A stretch of DNA of 23,839 nucleotides, from the NCBI GenBank assembly GCA_034433515.1, contig DAOUAL010000090.1, forward strand, positions 1 to 23,839, given 5' to 3'. Source of the stretch: DAOTXS01 sp034433515 (GTDB lineage Bacteria > Chloroflexota > Anaerolineae > UBA4142). Position numbers and translations under genes: made by a program. The notes beneath the pieces are model-generated. The model made no database searches. It was not told where the DNA came from and saw nothing but the letters and a program-made list of their open reading frames with translations. Positions 1-6,749 of the stretch are shown here, in pieces; positions within the stretch are counted from its first letter, which is position 1, and every line of letters begins with the position of its first letter.

Positions 1-29
1 GCTGCGACTTCAGTCGCCCGATCCGACTT
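1..29. repeat. 29-bp dispersed repeat, copy 1
   Basis: This block is identical, base for base, to 6303-6331. It carries the short palindrome GCGACTTCAGTCGC. The window begins inside it, so the true repeat may extend further left. Confidence 0.75.
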
Positions 30-43
30 TGCAACTTGTCCCC

Positions 44-72
44 TTGACCGCACCTAACATTTTGGTTACACT
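44..72 (+). promoter_or_regulatory. sigma70-type promoter of the VWA gene
   Basis: TTGACC at 44-49 and TACACT at 67-72 are separated by 17 nt. A start near 79 would give a leader of about 75 nt. That leader holds an 8-bp hairpin (TGAATCGC/GCGATTCA, about 94-117) before the ribosome binding site. Confidence 0.5.
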
Positions 73-154
73 CCAGCCCAATCCGCGACGGTTGAATCGC
101 GATGGTGGCGATTCAGAACGACCTGTCACGTGGGCAGGAGAAAGGTCTATTCGT

Positions 155-1231
155 ATGCAATTCAAATCGCCAGAGTTTCTCTGGTTCCTCTTTCTCATTC
201 CCCTCTTCATCGTCGGATATATTTTGATCTTACGTCGCCGCAATCAATACGCCCTGCGTTACGCTAGTCTCTCGCTTGTCAAAGAAGCCTTGGGCAAAGG
301 TCCCGGCAAACGCCGCCATATTCCGCCAGCCTTCTTCTTGCTGGGACTGATGTTGATGTTCATCGCCGCCGCGCGCCCCTATGGCACGCTCACGTTGGTC
401 AAACAGCAAGCCACGGTCATTCTCGCCATTGACGTTTCGCGCAGTATGCGCGCCAACGATTTGCAACCCAATCGCCTCGAAGCCGCCAAAGCCGCCGCGC
501 GTGCCTTTATCGAATTGCAGGACGCGAATGTGCGGATTGGCATCGTGTCGTTTTCCGGGAATGCCGCACTCGTCCAAGCCCCCACCAATGATCGCGAAGC
601 ATTGTTGGCGGCGATCAATCGTCTGACCTTACAAAATAGCACCGCGATTGGAAGTGGCATCCTCGCCTCGCTCGACGCGATCTTTGAAAAGCCGGGCAAT
701 CCGGCATCGCCGGCGCCACAACAAGATGATGTGCTGGGCGCGCCCACGCCTACACCAACACCAGTTGCCCCCGGCGTCCACATTCCTTCAACGATTATTC
801 TGCTGACCGATGGACAAAATCGAACGGGACCGTTGCCAGTGGATGCGGCACGTGTGGCACGGGATCGCGGTGTGCGTGTGTACACGATTAGAGTGGGCAC
901 GACGCAAGGAGGGAGTGTGCCGCCACCCGATCGAGGTTTTTCGGGAGGTGGTTTTGGGGGCGGAGTATTTGGCGGGGGACCCGGTGGAGGGGGTGGCTTC
1001 CGCACGGTCCTTGATGAAGAGACACTCAAACGAATTGCCGCACTCACAGAGGGACAGTACTATCACGCTTCCGATTCTGAATCACTCCTTGCCATTTACC
1101 AACAACTCGACAAGGAATTGATTACGACGAAGGAAGAGGAAGAGGTCGCCGTCTTTTTCACGGCGGGCGCGGTGGTGTGTCTGCTCATCGGGGGTGTTCT
1201 TTCGATGCTGTGGTTTAGCCGATTACCGTAA
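155..1231 (+). CDS. membrane-anchored VWA-domain protein (BatA-like)
   Basis: 358 residues. The reading frame stays open upstream to 29, but the ATG at 155 is preferred: an AGGAGAAAGG purine run ends nine bases before it and the membrane segment begins at once. Visible order: TM helix (about 7-27), a second hydrophobic segment (about 56-74), then a VWA domain whose MIDAS motif is DVSRS at 93-97, with the later LLTDG aspartate. A TPTPTP linker and a glycine-rich stretch interrupt the domain, and a TM helix lies at the C terminus. VWA proteins of the BatA/BatB type bind metal and protein partners, and this one would sit in the membrane with its VWA domain in the aqueous phase. Normal partners (MoxR ATPase, DUF58) would be upstream and are not in the window. 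It is convergent with the acyl-CoA dehydrogenase gene. Family is secure; the specific role is unknown. Confidence 0.85.
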   Translation: MQFKSPEFLWFLFLIPLFIVGYILILRRRNQYALRYASLSLVKEALGKGPGKRRHIPPAFFLLGLMLMFIAAARPYGTLTLVKQQATVILAIDVSRSMRANDLQPNRLEAAKAAARAFIELQDANVRIGIVSFSGNAALVQAPTNDREALLAAINRLTLQNSTAIGSGILASLDAIFEKPGNPASPAPQQDDVLGAPTPTPTPVAPGVHIPSTIILLTDGQNRTGPLPVDAARVARDRGVRVYTIRVGTTQGGSVPPPDRGFSGGGFGGGVFGGGPGGGGGFRTVLDEETLKRIAALTEGQYYHASDSESLLAIYQQLDKELITTKEEEEVAVFFTAGAVVCLLIGGVLSMLWFSRLP

Positions 1232-1268
1232 AAAAAGACCTGTCAGGTCTCGGAGACCTGACAGGTCT
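1231..1268 (-). terminator. intrinsic terminator between convergent genes
   Basis: AGACCTGTCAGGTCT (1236-1250) and its exact reverse complement (1254-1268) form a perfect 15-bp stem with a 3-nt loop. The A-run 1231-1236 gives a U-tract only for - strand transcripts, so it mainly ends the acyl-CoA dehydrogenase message. Each arm is itself nearly palindromic. Confidence 0.75.
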
Positions 1269-1317
1269 GGAATTCCAAATTATTACTGAATCCCTATAGA
1301 CACCTAGTTTCTCTTTC

Positions 1318-2466
1318 TCACTGGCTCTTGAGAATATTGCGCGCGATCACCATGCGCAAAATTTCATTCGTTCCTTCGCCAATCAACGTCAAGCGATTAT
1401 CGCGGTAAAAGCGTTCCACCGGGAAATCGCGCAAATAGCCGGCACCGCCGTGAATTTGAATCGCTTTCCAACACGCGCGATCAGCGGCTTCGGACGCAAA
1501 CAATTTTGCCATCGCTGCTTGTTGTGAAAATCTCTGCCCCGTATCTTTGAGATACGCCGCCTGCGCCACCAGCAAACGCGCCGCTTCCAACTCCATTGAG
1601 GTATCGGCGATCATCCATTGAATCGCTTGGAAATCCGCAATCGGTTTGCCAAACGCGTAACGTTCTTGCGCGTACTTGACGGATGCTTCAAGCGCGGCGC
1701 GCCCCAGCCCCAGCGCCATTGCCCCAATCCCGATACGTCCCCCATCGAGCGTGATCATCGCTTGCTTGAATCCCTCGCCCAGTTTGCCCAGCAAATTTTC
1801 TTTGGGCACGCGACAATCTTCAAAAAAGACTTGCGTGGTCAACGAGCCGTGTAGCCCCATTTTTTCTTCCACTTTGCCGATGACGAGACCGGGCGCATCG
1901 CGCGGGACGATGATCATACTCAACCCGCGATGCCCTTGCGTTTTGTCTGTGATACAAAGCGTAGTGATCGAACGCGCGACGGCGCCGGAGGTTACGTACA
2001 TCTTGGAGCCGTTGATGATCCACTCGTCACCTTTGAGCACCGCGGTGGTGCTGACCGAGCCAGCCAGATCGCTGCCGCCTTTGGCTTCGGTGAGCGCGAG
2101 TGCGCCGAGGGCTTCGCCTTGGGCAAGCGGCACCAGCCATTTTTGTTTTTGCTCTTCCGTCCCAAAGAGATAAATCGGCATACACCCCAAGCCCACGTGT
2201 GCCGCGTACGTCAATCCGATAGAACCAGACACGCGCGAAATCTCTTCGACCGCGAGGGCTTGGGATAAGGTGTCCGCCCCGCCACCCCCATACTGTTCCG
2301 GAATCGGCAGACCCAGCAAACCCTGTGCCGCCATCTGTTCAAAAATGTGCGCCGGATGCTCGTCTCGCTTGTCAATCTCGGCGGCGTACGGTGCAATTTC
2401 CTTCTCGGCAAAATCATGCACCATGTCACGAATCGCGCGCTGTTCCTCGGTCAGTTGGAAATCCAT
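1318..2466 (-). CDS. acyl-CoA dehydrogenase
   Basis: 382 residues, full length for the family. It oxidises acyl-CoA thioesters to trans-2-enoyl-CoA using FAD, passing electrons to ETF. Visible: the N-terminal helical domain from MDFQLTEEQ, the FAD/substrate signature ALTEAKGGSD (124-133), the RYAFGKPI segment (269-276), HGGAGY (339-344), and GEGTNEI (363-369). Glu364 in that last motif sits at the catalytic base position of short/medium-chain enzymes; isovaleryl-type enzymes lack it there. This favours short- or branched-short-chain substrates, but chain length cannot be read from sequence. The ATG at 2466 follows an AAGGAG-type site. No ETF or thiolase gene is adjacent, so it stands alone. 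Confidence 0.93.
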   Translation of the reverse strand: MDFQLTEEQRAIRDMVHDFAEKEIAPYAAEIDKRDEHPAHIFEQMAAQGLLGLPIPEQYGGGGADTLSQALAVEEISRVSGSIGLTYAAHVGLGCMPIYLFGTEEQKQKWLVPLAQGEALGALALTEAKGGSDLAGSVSTTAVLKGDEWIINGSKMYVTSGAVARSITTLCITDKTQGHRGLSMIIVPRDAPGLVIGKVEEKMGLHGSLTTQVFFEDCRVPKENLLGKLGEGFKQAMITLDGGRIGIGAMALGLGRAALEASVKYAQERYAFGKPIADFQAIQWMIADTSMELEAARLLVAQAAYLKDTGQRFSQQAAMAKLFASEAADRACWKAIQIHGGAGYLRDFPVERFYRDNRLTLIGEGTNEILRMVIARNILKSQ

Positions 2467-2510
2467 TGTGCTTCCTTCTCCTTTGAAGTAGGATGAAATG
2501 ACAAATAACT

Positions 2511-2566
2511 AATGACTAATGCCTGAGGACTGATGACTAATGACTAATGCCTGAGGACTAATGACT
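2511..2566. repeat. 28-bp tandem repeat, two copies
   Basis: Units 2511-2538 and 2539-2566 differ at one base (G/A). A further partial unit precedes them. The second unit contains the stop codon of the gene ending at 2558, so the repeat sets the last residues of that protein. Confidence 0.8.
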
Positions 2567-3118
2567 ATTGTCTTGCTGCACCCCTTCCAACCGTGGTTCG
2601 CCCCACACTGCCCAATTCCACCGATTATCGCCCAAGCCATCTGTAACAAACTCGATGCGCACGACATCGCTGTTCAACTGGGGCATCTTGATTTCCACGT
2701 CTTGCCATTCGTGCGAGTTCTTGACCGTGCTCCACAATTTCCAGCCATTCACCAAGACACGGAACGCCACCAAACGATCGGCGGGTAATTCCGATCCATC
2801 GCGAATGCCGATCGAGAATTTCATTTTCAGTTGACGCACGCTTGCCGGAATCGGGACCAAGTACTCGACATGCGCTGAACCACTCATCGGCGGATGTTCC
2901 CAGAGCGCGCGCCGTGTAACGTTAGCGCACCTTGCCTCCGCGACCTTAACTTCCATTCCCGAATGGGACGCTTCGCTAAAGTGAGCGAGGAAATCAAATG
3001 ACCACGCGTTGGCGCGCGCTTCTTGTTGTTTCAACGATTCCGCAAACGCGCGCACGGCGTCCAAACTCGCGGGCGAGAGGGTTTTCAAGAGGGCAATAAT
3101 TTCTTCGAGCGTTGCCAT
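2558..3118 (-). CDS. hypothetical protein with NPCBM-like beta-sandwich
   Basis: 186 residues, no signal peptide or TM segment. The first 45 or so residues look helical (MATLEEIIALLKTLSP...). From about residue 75 the pattern resembles NPCBM/jelly-roll carbohydrate-binding modules: a strand rich in hydrophobics, then FRVLVNGWKLW, VEIKMPQ, VVRIEFVTDGLGD, ending in WNWAVWGEPRL. The closing W-x-x-WGEPRL resembles the W-x-xPRL end of NPCBM domains. Those domains are normally secreted; this one appears cytoplasmic, so a sugar-binding role is only a suggestion. The gene starts with ATG at 3118 behind a CAAGGAA site and has a perfect-consensus promoter at 3136-3164. Its 3' end runs into the 28-bp tandem repeat. 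Family assignment is by eye and moderate. Confidence 0.7.
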   Translation of the reverse strand: MATLEEIIALLKTLSPASLDAVRAFAESLKQQEARANAWSFDFLAHFSEASHSGMEVKVAEARCANVTRRALWEHPPMSGSAHVEYLVPIPASVRQLKMKFSIGIRDGSELPADRLVAFRVLVNGWKLWSTVKNSHEWQDVEIKMPQLNSDVVRIEFVTDGLGDNRWNWAVWGEPRLEGVQQDNSH

Positions 3119-3135
3119 AACGATTCCTTGAGATG

Positions 3136-3164
3136 ATTATATGAGGGGGTGAACGGCTTGTCAA
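3136..3164 (-). promoter_or_regulatory. perfect-consensus promoter (-) of the 2558-3118 gene
   Basis: On the - strand TTGACA lies at 3164-3159 and TATAAT at 3141-3136, with a 17-nt spacer: exact sigma70 consensus. Its -35 overlaps the -35 of the divergent promoter on the + strand. Confidence 0.8.
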
Positions 3165-3186
3165 TTGTTTCGGCTTTCATTATAAT
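3158..3186 (+). promoter_or_regulatory. promoter (+) of the FmdB-type gene
   Basis: TTGTCA at 3158-3163 and TATAAT at 3181-3186, spacer 17 nt. The start would fall near 3193, giving a leader of about 20 nt with GGAGG before the ATG. Confidence 0.8.
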
Positions 3187-3213
3187 TTACCCAGATCATA
3201 ATCGGAGGAAAGT

Positions 3214-3609
3214 ATGCCGATTTACGAATACCGTTGCGCCGATTGCAACAAGCGCGTGAGCATTTTCTTTCGCTCCTTTTCGGGGATTGCCGAACCCACC
3301 TGCCCCAATTGTGGCAGCCCAAAATTAACACGGCTCGTTTCGCGCGTCGCCACCGTCAAATCGGAAGAGGCGCGGCTCGAAGCCATGGCGGATCCGGCGA
3401 ATTTTGGCGACGTGGACGAAAACGATCCCAAGAGTGTGGCACGCTTTATGCGCAAGATGAGCAATCAGATGGGCGGCGAGGATTTGGGGCCCGAATTCCA
3501 CGAAATGGTGGATCGCTTGGAAGCCGGGGAAAGTCCCGAGGAAATCGAAAAATCAATGCCGGGGCTCGGCGGGGAAGGTGAAGATATGAGCGGAATGGGC
3601 GATGTGTAA
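3214..3609 (+). CDS. FmdB family zinc ribbon protein
   Basis: 131 residues. The N-terminal 42 residues form the FmdB/CxxC_CXXC_SSSS zinc ribbon: MPIYEYRC-x2-C, then PTCPNCGS and a hydrophobic end. Four cysteines (8, 11, 30, 33) would bind one Zn. The remainder is acidic and probably partly disordered, ending GLGGEGEDMSGMGDV. GGAGGAAAGT gives a good ribosome binding site. These proteins are called regulatory by an old link to formamidase operons, but their function is generally unknown. It is monocistronic, divergent from the 2558-3118 gene and convergent with the darA-like gene, only 17 nt away. Family is secure; role is open. Confidence 0.88.
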   Translation: MPIYEYRCADCNKRVSIFFRSFSGIAEPTCPNCGSPKLTRLVSRVATVKSEEARLEAMADPANFGDVDENDPKSVARFMRKMSNQMGGEDLGPEFHEMVDRLEAGESPEEIEKSMPGLGGEGEDMSGMGDV

Positions 3610-3626
3610 GGTCAATGCCCAACGGT

Positions 3627-3956
3627 CTAGATTTTTTCAAACCGTTCTACATCCATCACGAATACCGTTGCGCCACCCACTTGGACTTCGACCGGCTGGG
3701 CAAGGTAAAGTTCACCCGGCTCCATCACCGGCGGCATAGGATTGACGAACTGCGTACGCGTTACGCAGTTTTTCTTGATGATAGTCAACACCTCTTCGAG
3801 ATGAGCGGGTTCAACCCCGATGAGAATCGTGGCATTGCCTTCGCGCAAAAAGCCGCCGGTGGTGCTAATAAGCGTGAATTGAAAATTTCGATCGCGCAAC
3901 GCCTCGGTGAGTTTGCCAGCATCATCGGTTTGCACAATTGCAAAAACAAGTTTCAT
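3627..3956 (-). CDS. darA: PII-like cyclic-di-AMP receptor (DarA/PstA family)
   Basis: 109 residues, the usual length of this family (DUF970, B. subtilis YaaQ). Visible: MKLVFAIVQTDDAGKL at the start, the glycine-containing TTGGFLREGNATILIGV strand-loop-strand (32-48), and a C-terminal VEVQVGGATVFVMDVERFEKI strand. In Firmicutes these trimers bind c-di-AMP between subunits; the output is still poorly known. GGAGG lies seven bases before the ATG, inside the end of tmk, and the two genes are 2 nt apart. The tmk-yaaQ pair is also found in B. subtilis, which supports the call. No diadenylate cyclase gene is in the window, so c-di-AMP binding here is inferred from the family. Confidence 0.85.
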   Translation of the reverse strand: MKLVFAIVQTDDAGKLTEALRDRNFQFTLISTTGGFLREGNATILIGVEPAHLEEVLTIIKKNCVTRTQFVNPMPPVMEPGELYLAQPVEVQVGGATVFVMDVERFEKI

Positions 3957-3958
3957 CG

Positions 3959-4573
3959 TTACCTCCGTTTCAACTTCTCACTCACCCGCGCGCGAATTTC
4001 AGTTTGCACCTGATCAATCGGCTGGGTACCATCAATCACCACAAATCGTTCCGGCTCGGCGCGGGCTAATTCTAAATATCCGTTTCGCACGCGTGTGTGA
4101 TACTCGACATTCTTTTGATCCAGCCGATTGGTCTCCCCTTGATGCCGGCGTTCCAAACCTACTTGCACCGGCACATCCATGTAAAACGTGAGATCGGGCA
4201 CCAAGCCACGCGTGGCAAACTGGGTAATCGCGCGTAACGCCTCCAGATCGAGTCCCAAACCATAACCCTGATACGCCAACGTTGAATCAGAGTACCGATC
4301 GCACACGACGATTTTGCCGGCGGCAAGGGCGGGACGAATCAATTCCGCCACAATTTGCGCCCGCGCCGCGGAGAACAACAACACTTCGGTTTCATTCTGC
4401 ATGGCTAAATTGCGCGTGGACAGAATCACCTCGCGAATCTGCTCGCTGATCTCAGTGCCGCCCGGCTCGCGCGTGTAAATGACCGGATAACCACGCCTCT
4501 GCAAATACTCGACGAGCATCCGCGCTTGGGTCGTCTTACCGCTTCCATCGGGTCCTTCAAAGGTAATAAACAT
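3959..4573 (-). CDS. tmk: dTMP kinase
   Basis: 204 residues, normal length. It phosphorylates dTMP to dTDP with ATP in dTTP synthesis. Visible: P-loop EGPDGSGKT (6-14), the EPGGTEISEQIR segment, the DRYSDSTLAYQGYG motif that contacts dTMP, and a LID region RRHQGETNRLDQ. The glycine-rich P-loop without a catalytic Arg there, with basic residues in the LID, looks like the bacterial type II form. The ATG at 4573 lies 14 nt after the stop of the R3H ATPase. No Shine-Dalgarno is visible (the bases before ATG are CACCCCC), so translation probably depends on coupling to the upstream gene. Confidence 0.95.
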   Translation of the reverse strand: MFITFEGPDGSGKTTQARMLVEYLQRRGYPVIYTREPGGTEISEQIREVILSTRNLAMQNETEVLLFSAARAQIVAELIRPALAAGKIVVCDRYSDSTLAYQGYGLGLDLEALRAITQFATRGLVPDLTFYMDVPVQVGLERRHQGETNRLDQKNVEYHTRVRNGYLELARAEPERFVVIDGTQPIDQVQTEIRARVSEKLKRR

Positions 4574-4587
4574 GGGGGTGAACGAAT

Positions 4588-6126
4588 CTATTCTTCGGGA
4601 TTGGCGTAAATGCGCACGCGCCGTTTGGGTTCTTTGCCCAACGATCGCGAAAACAGATTGGCTTGGCGCGCCATCTCGTGTTGTTGCCGGCGCGTGTACG
4701 CATTCTGCGGCGACAATTCAACCGAACGCGCCCCTCGTTGAATCTGTTCAATTGCGGCTTCTGCTTCACGTAACGCGCTCGCCAACGGATCGTCGGTACC
4801 GGTTACCCCAAACAAATCTTCCAACACACTTTCCATTTGCGCGAGGGTGTTGGAACGCAGAACATAGACCGGAATCCCACGTCGCTCGGCATCAGTAACA
4901 ATCGGCGGGCGCTTGCGATAATAATTTTTCAACGTCAACACCGCGTCCGCGCTGTTAATGTCATTGACCACTTGAATGGGCAGGTTCAGTCCTTGGGCGG
5001 CTTGCTCCAAACGATCTTGGCTCAAACCGTAGGGAAACATTCGCAGGGCATGCATTGGTTTTTCTTCACGCGTTGATTCAGCGCTCCGCCCACGCGCCGG
5101 TGGTTCCCGCAACGCGCCCACCCGCACCGTTGCCGGCTTTTCGACGCGCACCTGGCCCTCGGCATCGCGCGTGCGAATCTCCGGCGAAAGAGGACGCCCA
5201 CGCAACAACGCATCTACCGCTTGCGCCACATCGTGATGGATGGTAAAGCGATCACGCTCTTGGATTTCGATCAACACATCGAACGTGGGCGGGGCTTTGC
5301 GCTCTAAAATTGATTTCTGCGTCCCGCGCCGCCGCGCCTCTTCATCGGAGAGCGTCACCGATTGAATACCGCCGATCAAATCGGACAGTGTGGGATTCAT
5401 CATCAAGTTGTCCAACGAGTTTCCGTGCGCCGTCCCAATGAGTTGCACCCCGCGTTCTGCAATCGTGCGCGCGGCTTCCGCTTCCAATTCACGCCCAATT
5501 TCATCAATGACGATGACTTCGGGCATATGGTTCTCAACGGCTTCGATCATGACTTCGTGCTGAAGCGTGGGCGTGCGGACCTGCATTCGGCGCGCCTTGC
5601 CCACCGCCGGGTGCGGCACATCGCCATCGCCGCCAATTTCGTTTGATGTATCCACGATGACCACGCGTTTGGTCTCTGCCAAAATGCGCGCCGACTCGCG
5701 CAAGAGCGTGGTCTTGCCCACCCCGGGGCGTCCCAGAATCAAAATACTTTTTCCGGATTCGATCAGGTCGCGAATGATTTCAACGGTGCCATACACTGCC
5801 CGCCCCACACGACACGTCAAGCCGACAATGCGTCCCTGCCGATTGCGAATGCAAGAGATGCGATGCAAGGTGCGTGGGATGCCGGCGCGATTATCTTCGG
5901 TAAACGCGCCAATGCGCGAAACGACGTAATCAATATCCTCGTGGTTCACCTCACGCGAGTTGAGCAAAACCGCTTCGCTGACAAAGCGCGCTTCCGGCAC
6001 GCGCCCCAAGTCCAACACAATTTCCAACAATTCATCGCCACGATTGATTTGGCGTAAATGCTCTTGCAAGTGAGGCGGCAAGACATTCAACAACAAATCG
6101 AGATCATCTGTAATAAACTGTTCCGT
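4588..6126 (-). CDS. R3H-domain AAA ATPase (Ycf45/SpoIIIAA-like), apparent ACG start
   Basis: 512 residues if read from the ACG at 6126-6124. The frame is open up to 6369, but the extra 81 codons run through the gene's own promoter (6154-6182) and a dispersed repeat, so they cannot be coding. AAGGAG at 6138-6133 lies 6 nt before ACG, and homologous-looking sequence (ITDDLDLLLNVLPPHL) starts right after. No ATG, GTG or TTG is suitably placed; ATT at 6114 and TTG at 6096 are too far. Domains: N-terminal region, P-loop GRPGVGKT (132-139), Walker B VIVIDEIGRE (DE at 208-209), a middle domain, then a C-terminal R3H domain SPQNAYTRRQQH with Arg-x3-His (about 471-500) and KRRVRIY. R3H binds single-stranded nucleic acid; the cellular role of this family is not settled. 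It leads the operon with tmk and darA. Confidence 0.88.
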   Translation of the reverse strand, partial: TEQFITDDLDLLLNVLPPHLQEHLRQINRGDELLEIVLDLGRVPEARFVSEAVLLNSREVNHEDIDYVVSRIGAFTEDNRAGIPRTLHRISCIRNRQGRIVGLTCRVGRAVYGTVEIIRDLIESGKSILILGRPGVGKTTLLRESARILAETKRVVIVDTSNEIGGDGDVPHPAVGKARRMQVRTPTLQHEVMIEAVENHMPEVIVIDEIGRELEAEAARTIAERGVQLIGTAHGNSLDNLMMNPTLSDLIGGIQSVTLSDEEARRRGTQKSILERKAPPTFDVLIEIQERDRFTIHHDVAQAVDALLRGRPLSPEIRTRDAEGQVRVEKPATVRVGALREPPARGRSAESTREEKPMHALRMFPYGLSQDRLEQAAQGLNLPIQVVNDINSADAVLTLKNYYRKRPPIVTDAERRGIPVYVLRSNTLAQMESVLEDLFGVTGTDDPLASALREAEAAIEQIQRGARSVELSPQNAYTRRQQHEMARQANLFSRSLGKEPKRRVRIYANPEE

Positions 6127-6153
6127 ACTCCACTCCTTGTTTGTTTTGGCGAT

Positions 6154-6182
6154 ATTATACCCTCTCTTAGGTAGGGCGTCAA
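6154..6182 (-). promoter_or_regulatory. promoter (-) of the R3H ATPase-tmk-darA operon
   Basis: TTGACG at 6182-6177 and TATAAT at 6159-6154 on the - strand, spacer 17 nt. The start would be near 6147, about 20 nt before the ACG, with AAGGAG between. Confidence 0.8.
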
Positions 6183-6199
6183 CGAAACAGACGGGCAGC

Positions 6200-6265
6200 G
6201 TGTAGTTCAGTTTGGGGGACAGATTTGCTTCGTGCTTGAGCCTGAATGGCGCACCTTCGCCAGCG
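6200..6265. repeat. partial copy of the GTGTAATTCACTTT repeat
   Basis: 66 bp closely matching 18215-18281, starting GTGTAGTTCAGTTTGGGG and running through GCTTGAGCCTGAATGGCGC. It starts 18 bp beyond the -35 of the R3H ATPase promoter. No second terminal repeat is seen nearby, so this copy seems truncated. The 6127-6465 gap holds only this, the next repeat and two promoters. Confidence 0.8.
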
Positions 6266-6277
6266 AGTCGGCTGGTT

Positions 6278-6331
6278 TTAGTCGCCGTAGGGCGACTTGG
6301 TTGCTGCGACTTCAGTCGCCCGATCCGACTT
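6278..6331. repeat. palindrome plus 29-bp dispersed repeat, copy 2
   Basis: AGTCGCC and GGCGACT with a 4-nt loop form a hairpin near 6279-6297. It is followed by 6303-6331, which is identical to 1-29 and holds the palindrome GCGACTTCAGTCGC. Confidence 0.75.
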
Positions 6332-6362
6332 GGCAACAGCCCTGCCCAGTCCTCTTGGCAAC

Positions 6363-6391
6363 TTGCCAAGCCCTTCGTTTGATGCTAGAAT
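6363..6391 (+). promoter_or_regulatory. promoter of the DUF5679 gene
   Basis: TTGCCA at 6363-6368 and TAGAAT at 6386-6391, spacer 17 nt. The leader carries a 7-bp hairpin, GCGACGG/CCGTCGC (about 6413-6431), before AAGGAGG. Confidence 0.65.
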
Positions 6392-6465
6392 GCAATCATT
6401 CTCGAACAAAAGTGCGACGGGGACGCCGTCGCTGATTTCTGCTCAAGCAAAAGGAGGCATTCCGA

Positions 6466-6684
6466 ATGGCAGACGAGGTTATCATGGGTTATTGCGTTAA
6501 GGAAAAGGCGCAAAAGCCAATGCAAGATGCAAAAGAGGTTACACTCAAGAACGGTAAACGCGCCTTACAAGGGGTCTGCGCCTCATGCGGAACCAAGATG
6601 ATGAAATTCATTTCCGCCAAAAAAGCGACGGAACCCGTTCCCGCCGCACCCAGTGAACCGAGCACACCAACCATTGCTGCCTAG
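6466..6684 (+). CDS. DUF5679 small zinc-ribbon-like protein
   Basis: 72 residues. A strong site AAAAGGAGG precedes the ATG. The core YCVKEKAQKPMQDAKEVTLKNGKRALQGVCASCGTKMMKF fits DUF5679: a first metal-ligand turn, the KNGKRA hairpin, and CxxCGTKM. The first knuckle has Cys-Val-Lys-Glu instead of CxxC, so only three cysteines remain in the usual positions. Metal binding may be three-cysteine or use another ligand. The tail (ATEPVPAAPSEPSTPTIAA) is Pro/Ala-rich and disordered. Function is unknown; the fold is related to C-terminal zinc ribbons of topoisomerases and may bind nucleic acid, which is inference only. Confidence 0.8.
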   Translation: MADEVIMGYCVKEKAQKPMQDAKEVTLKNGKRALQGVCASCGTKMMKFISAKKATEPVPAAPSEPSTPTIAA

Positions 6685-6701
6685 CCATCATTCTCTTGAT
6701 T

Positions 6702-6735
6702 CAAAGACCTGTCTCGACCGTGAGGCGGGTCTTTG
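6702..6735 (+). terminator. hairpin between the DUF5679 and M1 peptidase genes
   Basis: CAAAGACC (6702-6709) pairs exactly with GGTCTTTG (6728-6735), with an inner CTC/GAG pair. The following U-tract is weak. It lies 15 nt before the M1 start, so it could be a leaky terminator or attenuator. No clear promoter for the M1 gene is seen. Confidence 0.5.
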
Positions 6736-6749
6736 CTTATGAGGTCTTT

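Noticed and set aside
379..1047. 222-codon open frame antisense to the VWA gene
   Set aside because: Pro/Arg/Ala-rich shadow of a real gene, without a ribosome binding site or recognisable domain.
6127..6369. 81-codon N-terminal extension of the R3H ATPase frame
   Set aside because: It spans the gene's promoter and a dispersed repeat and has no homologous-looking sequence; the ribosome binding site lies downstream of it.
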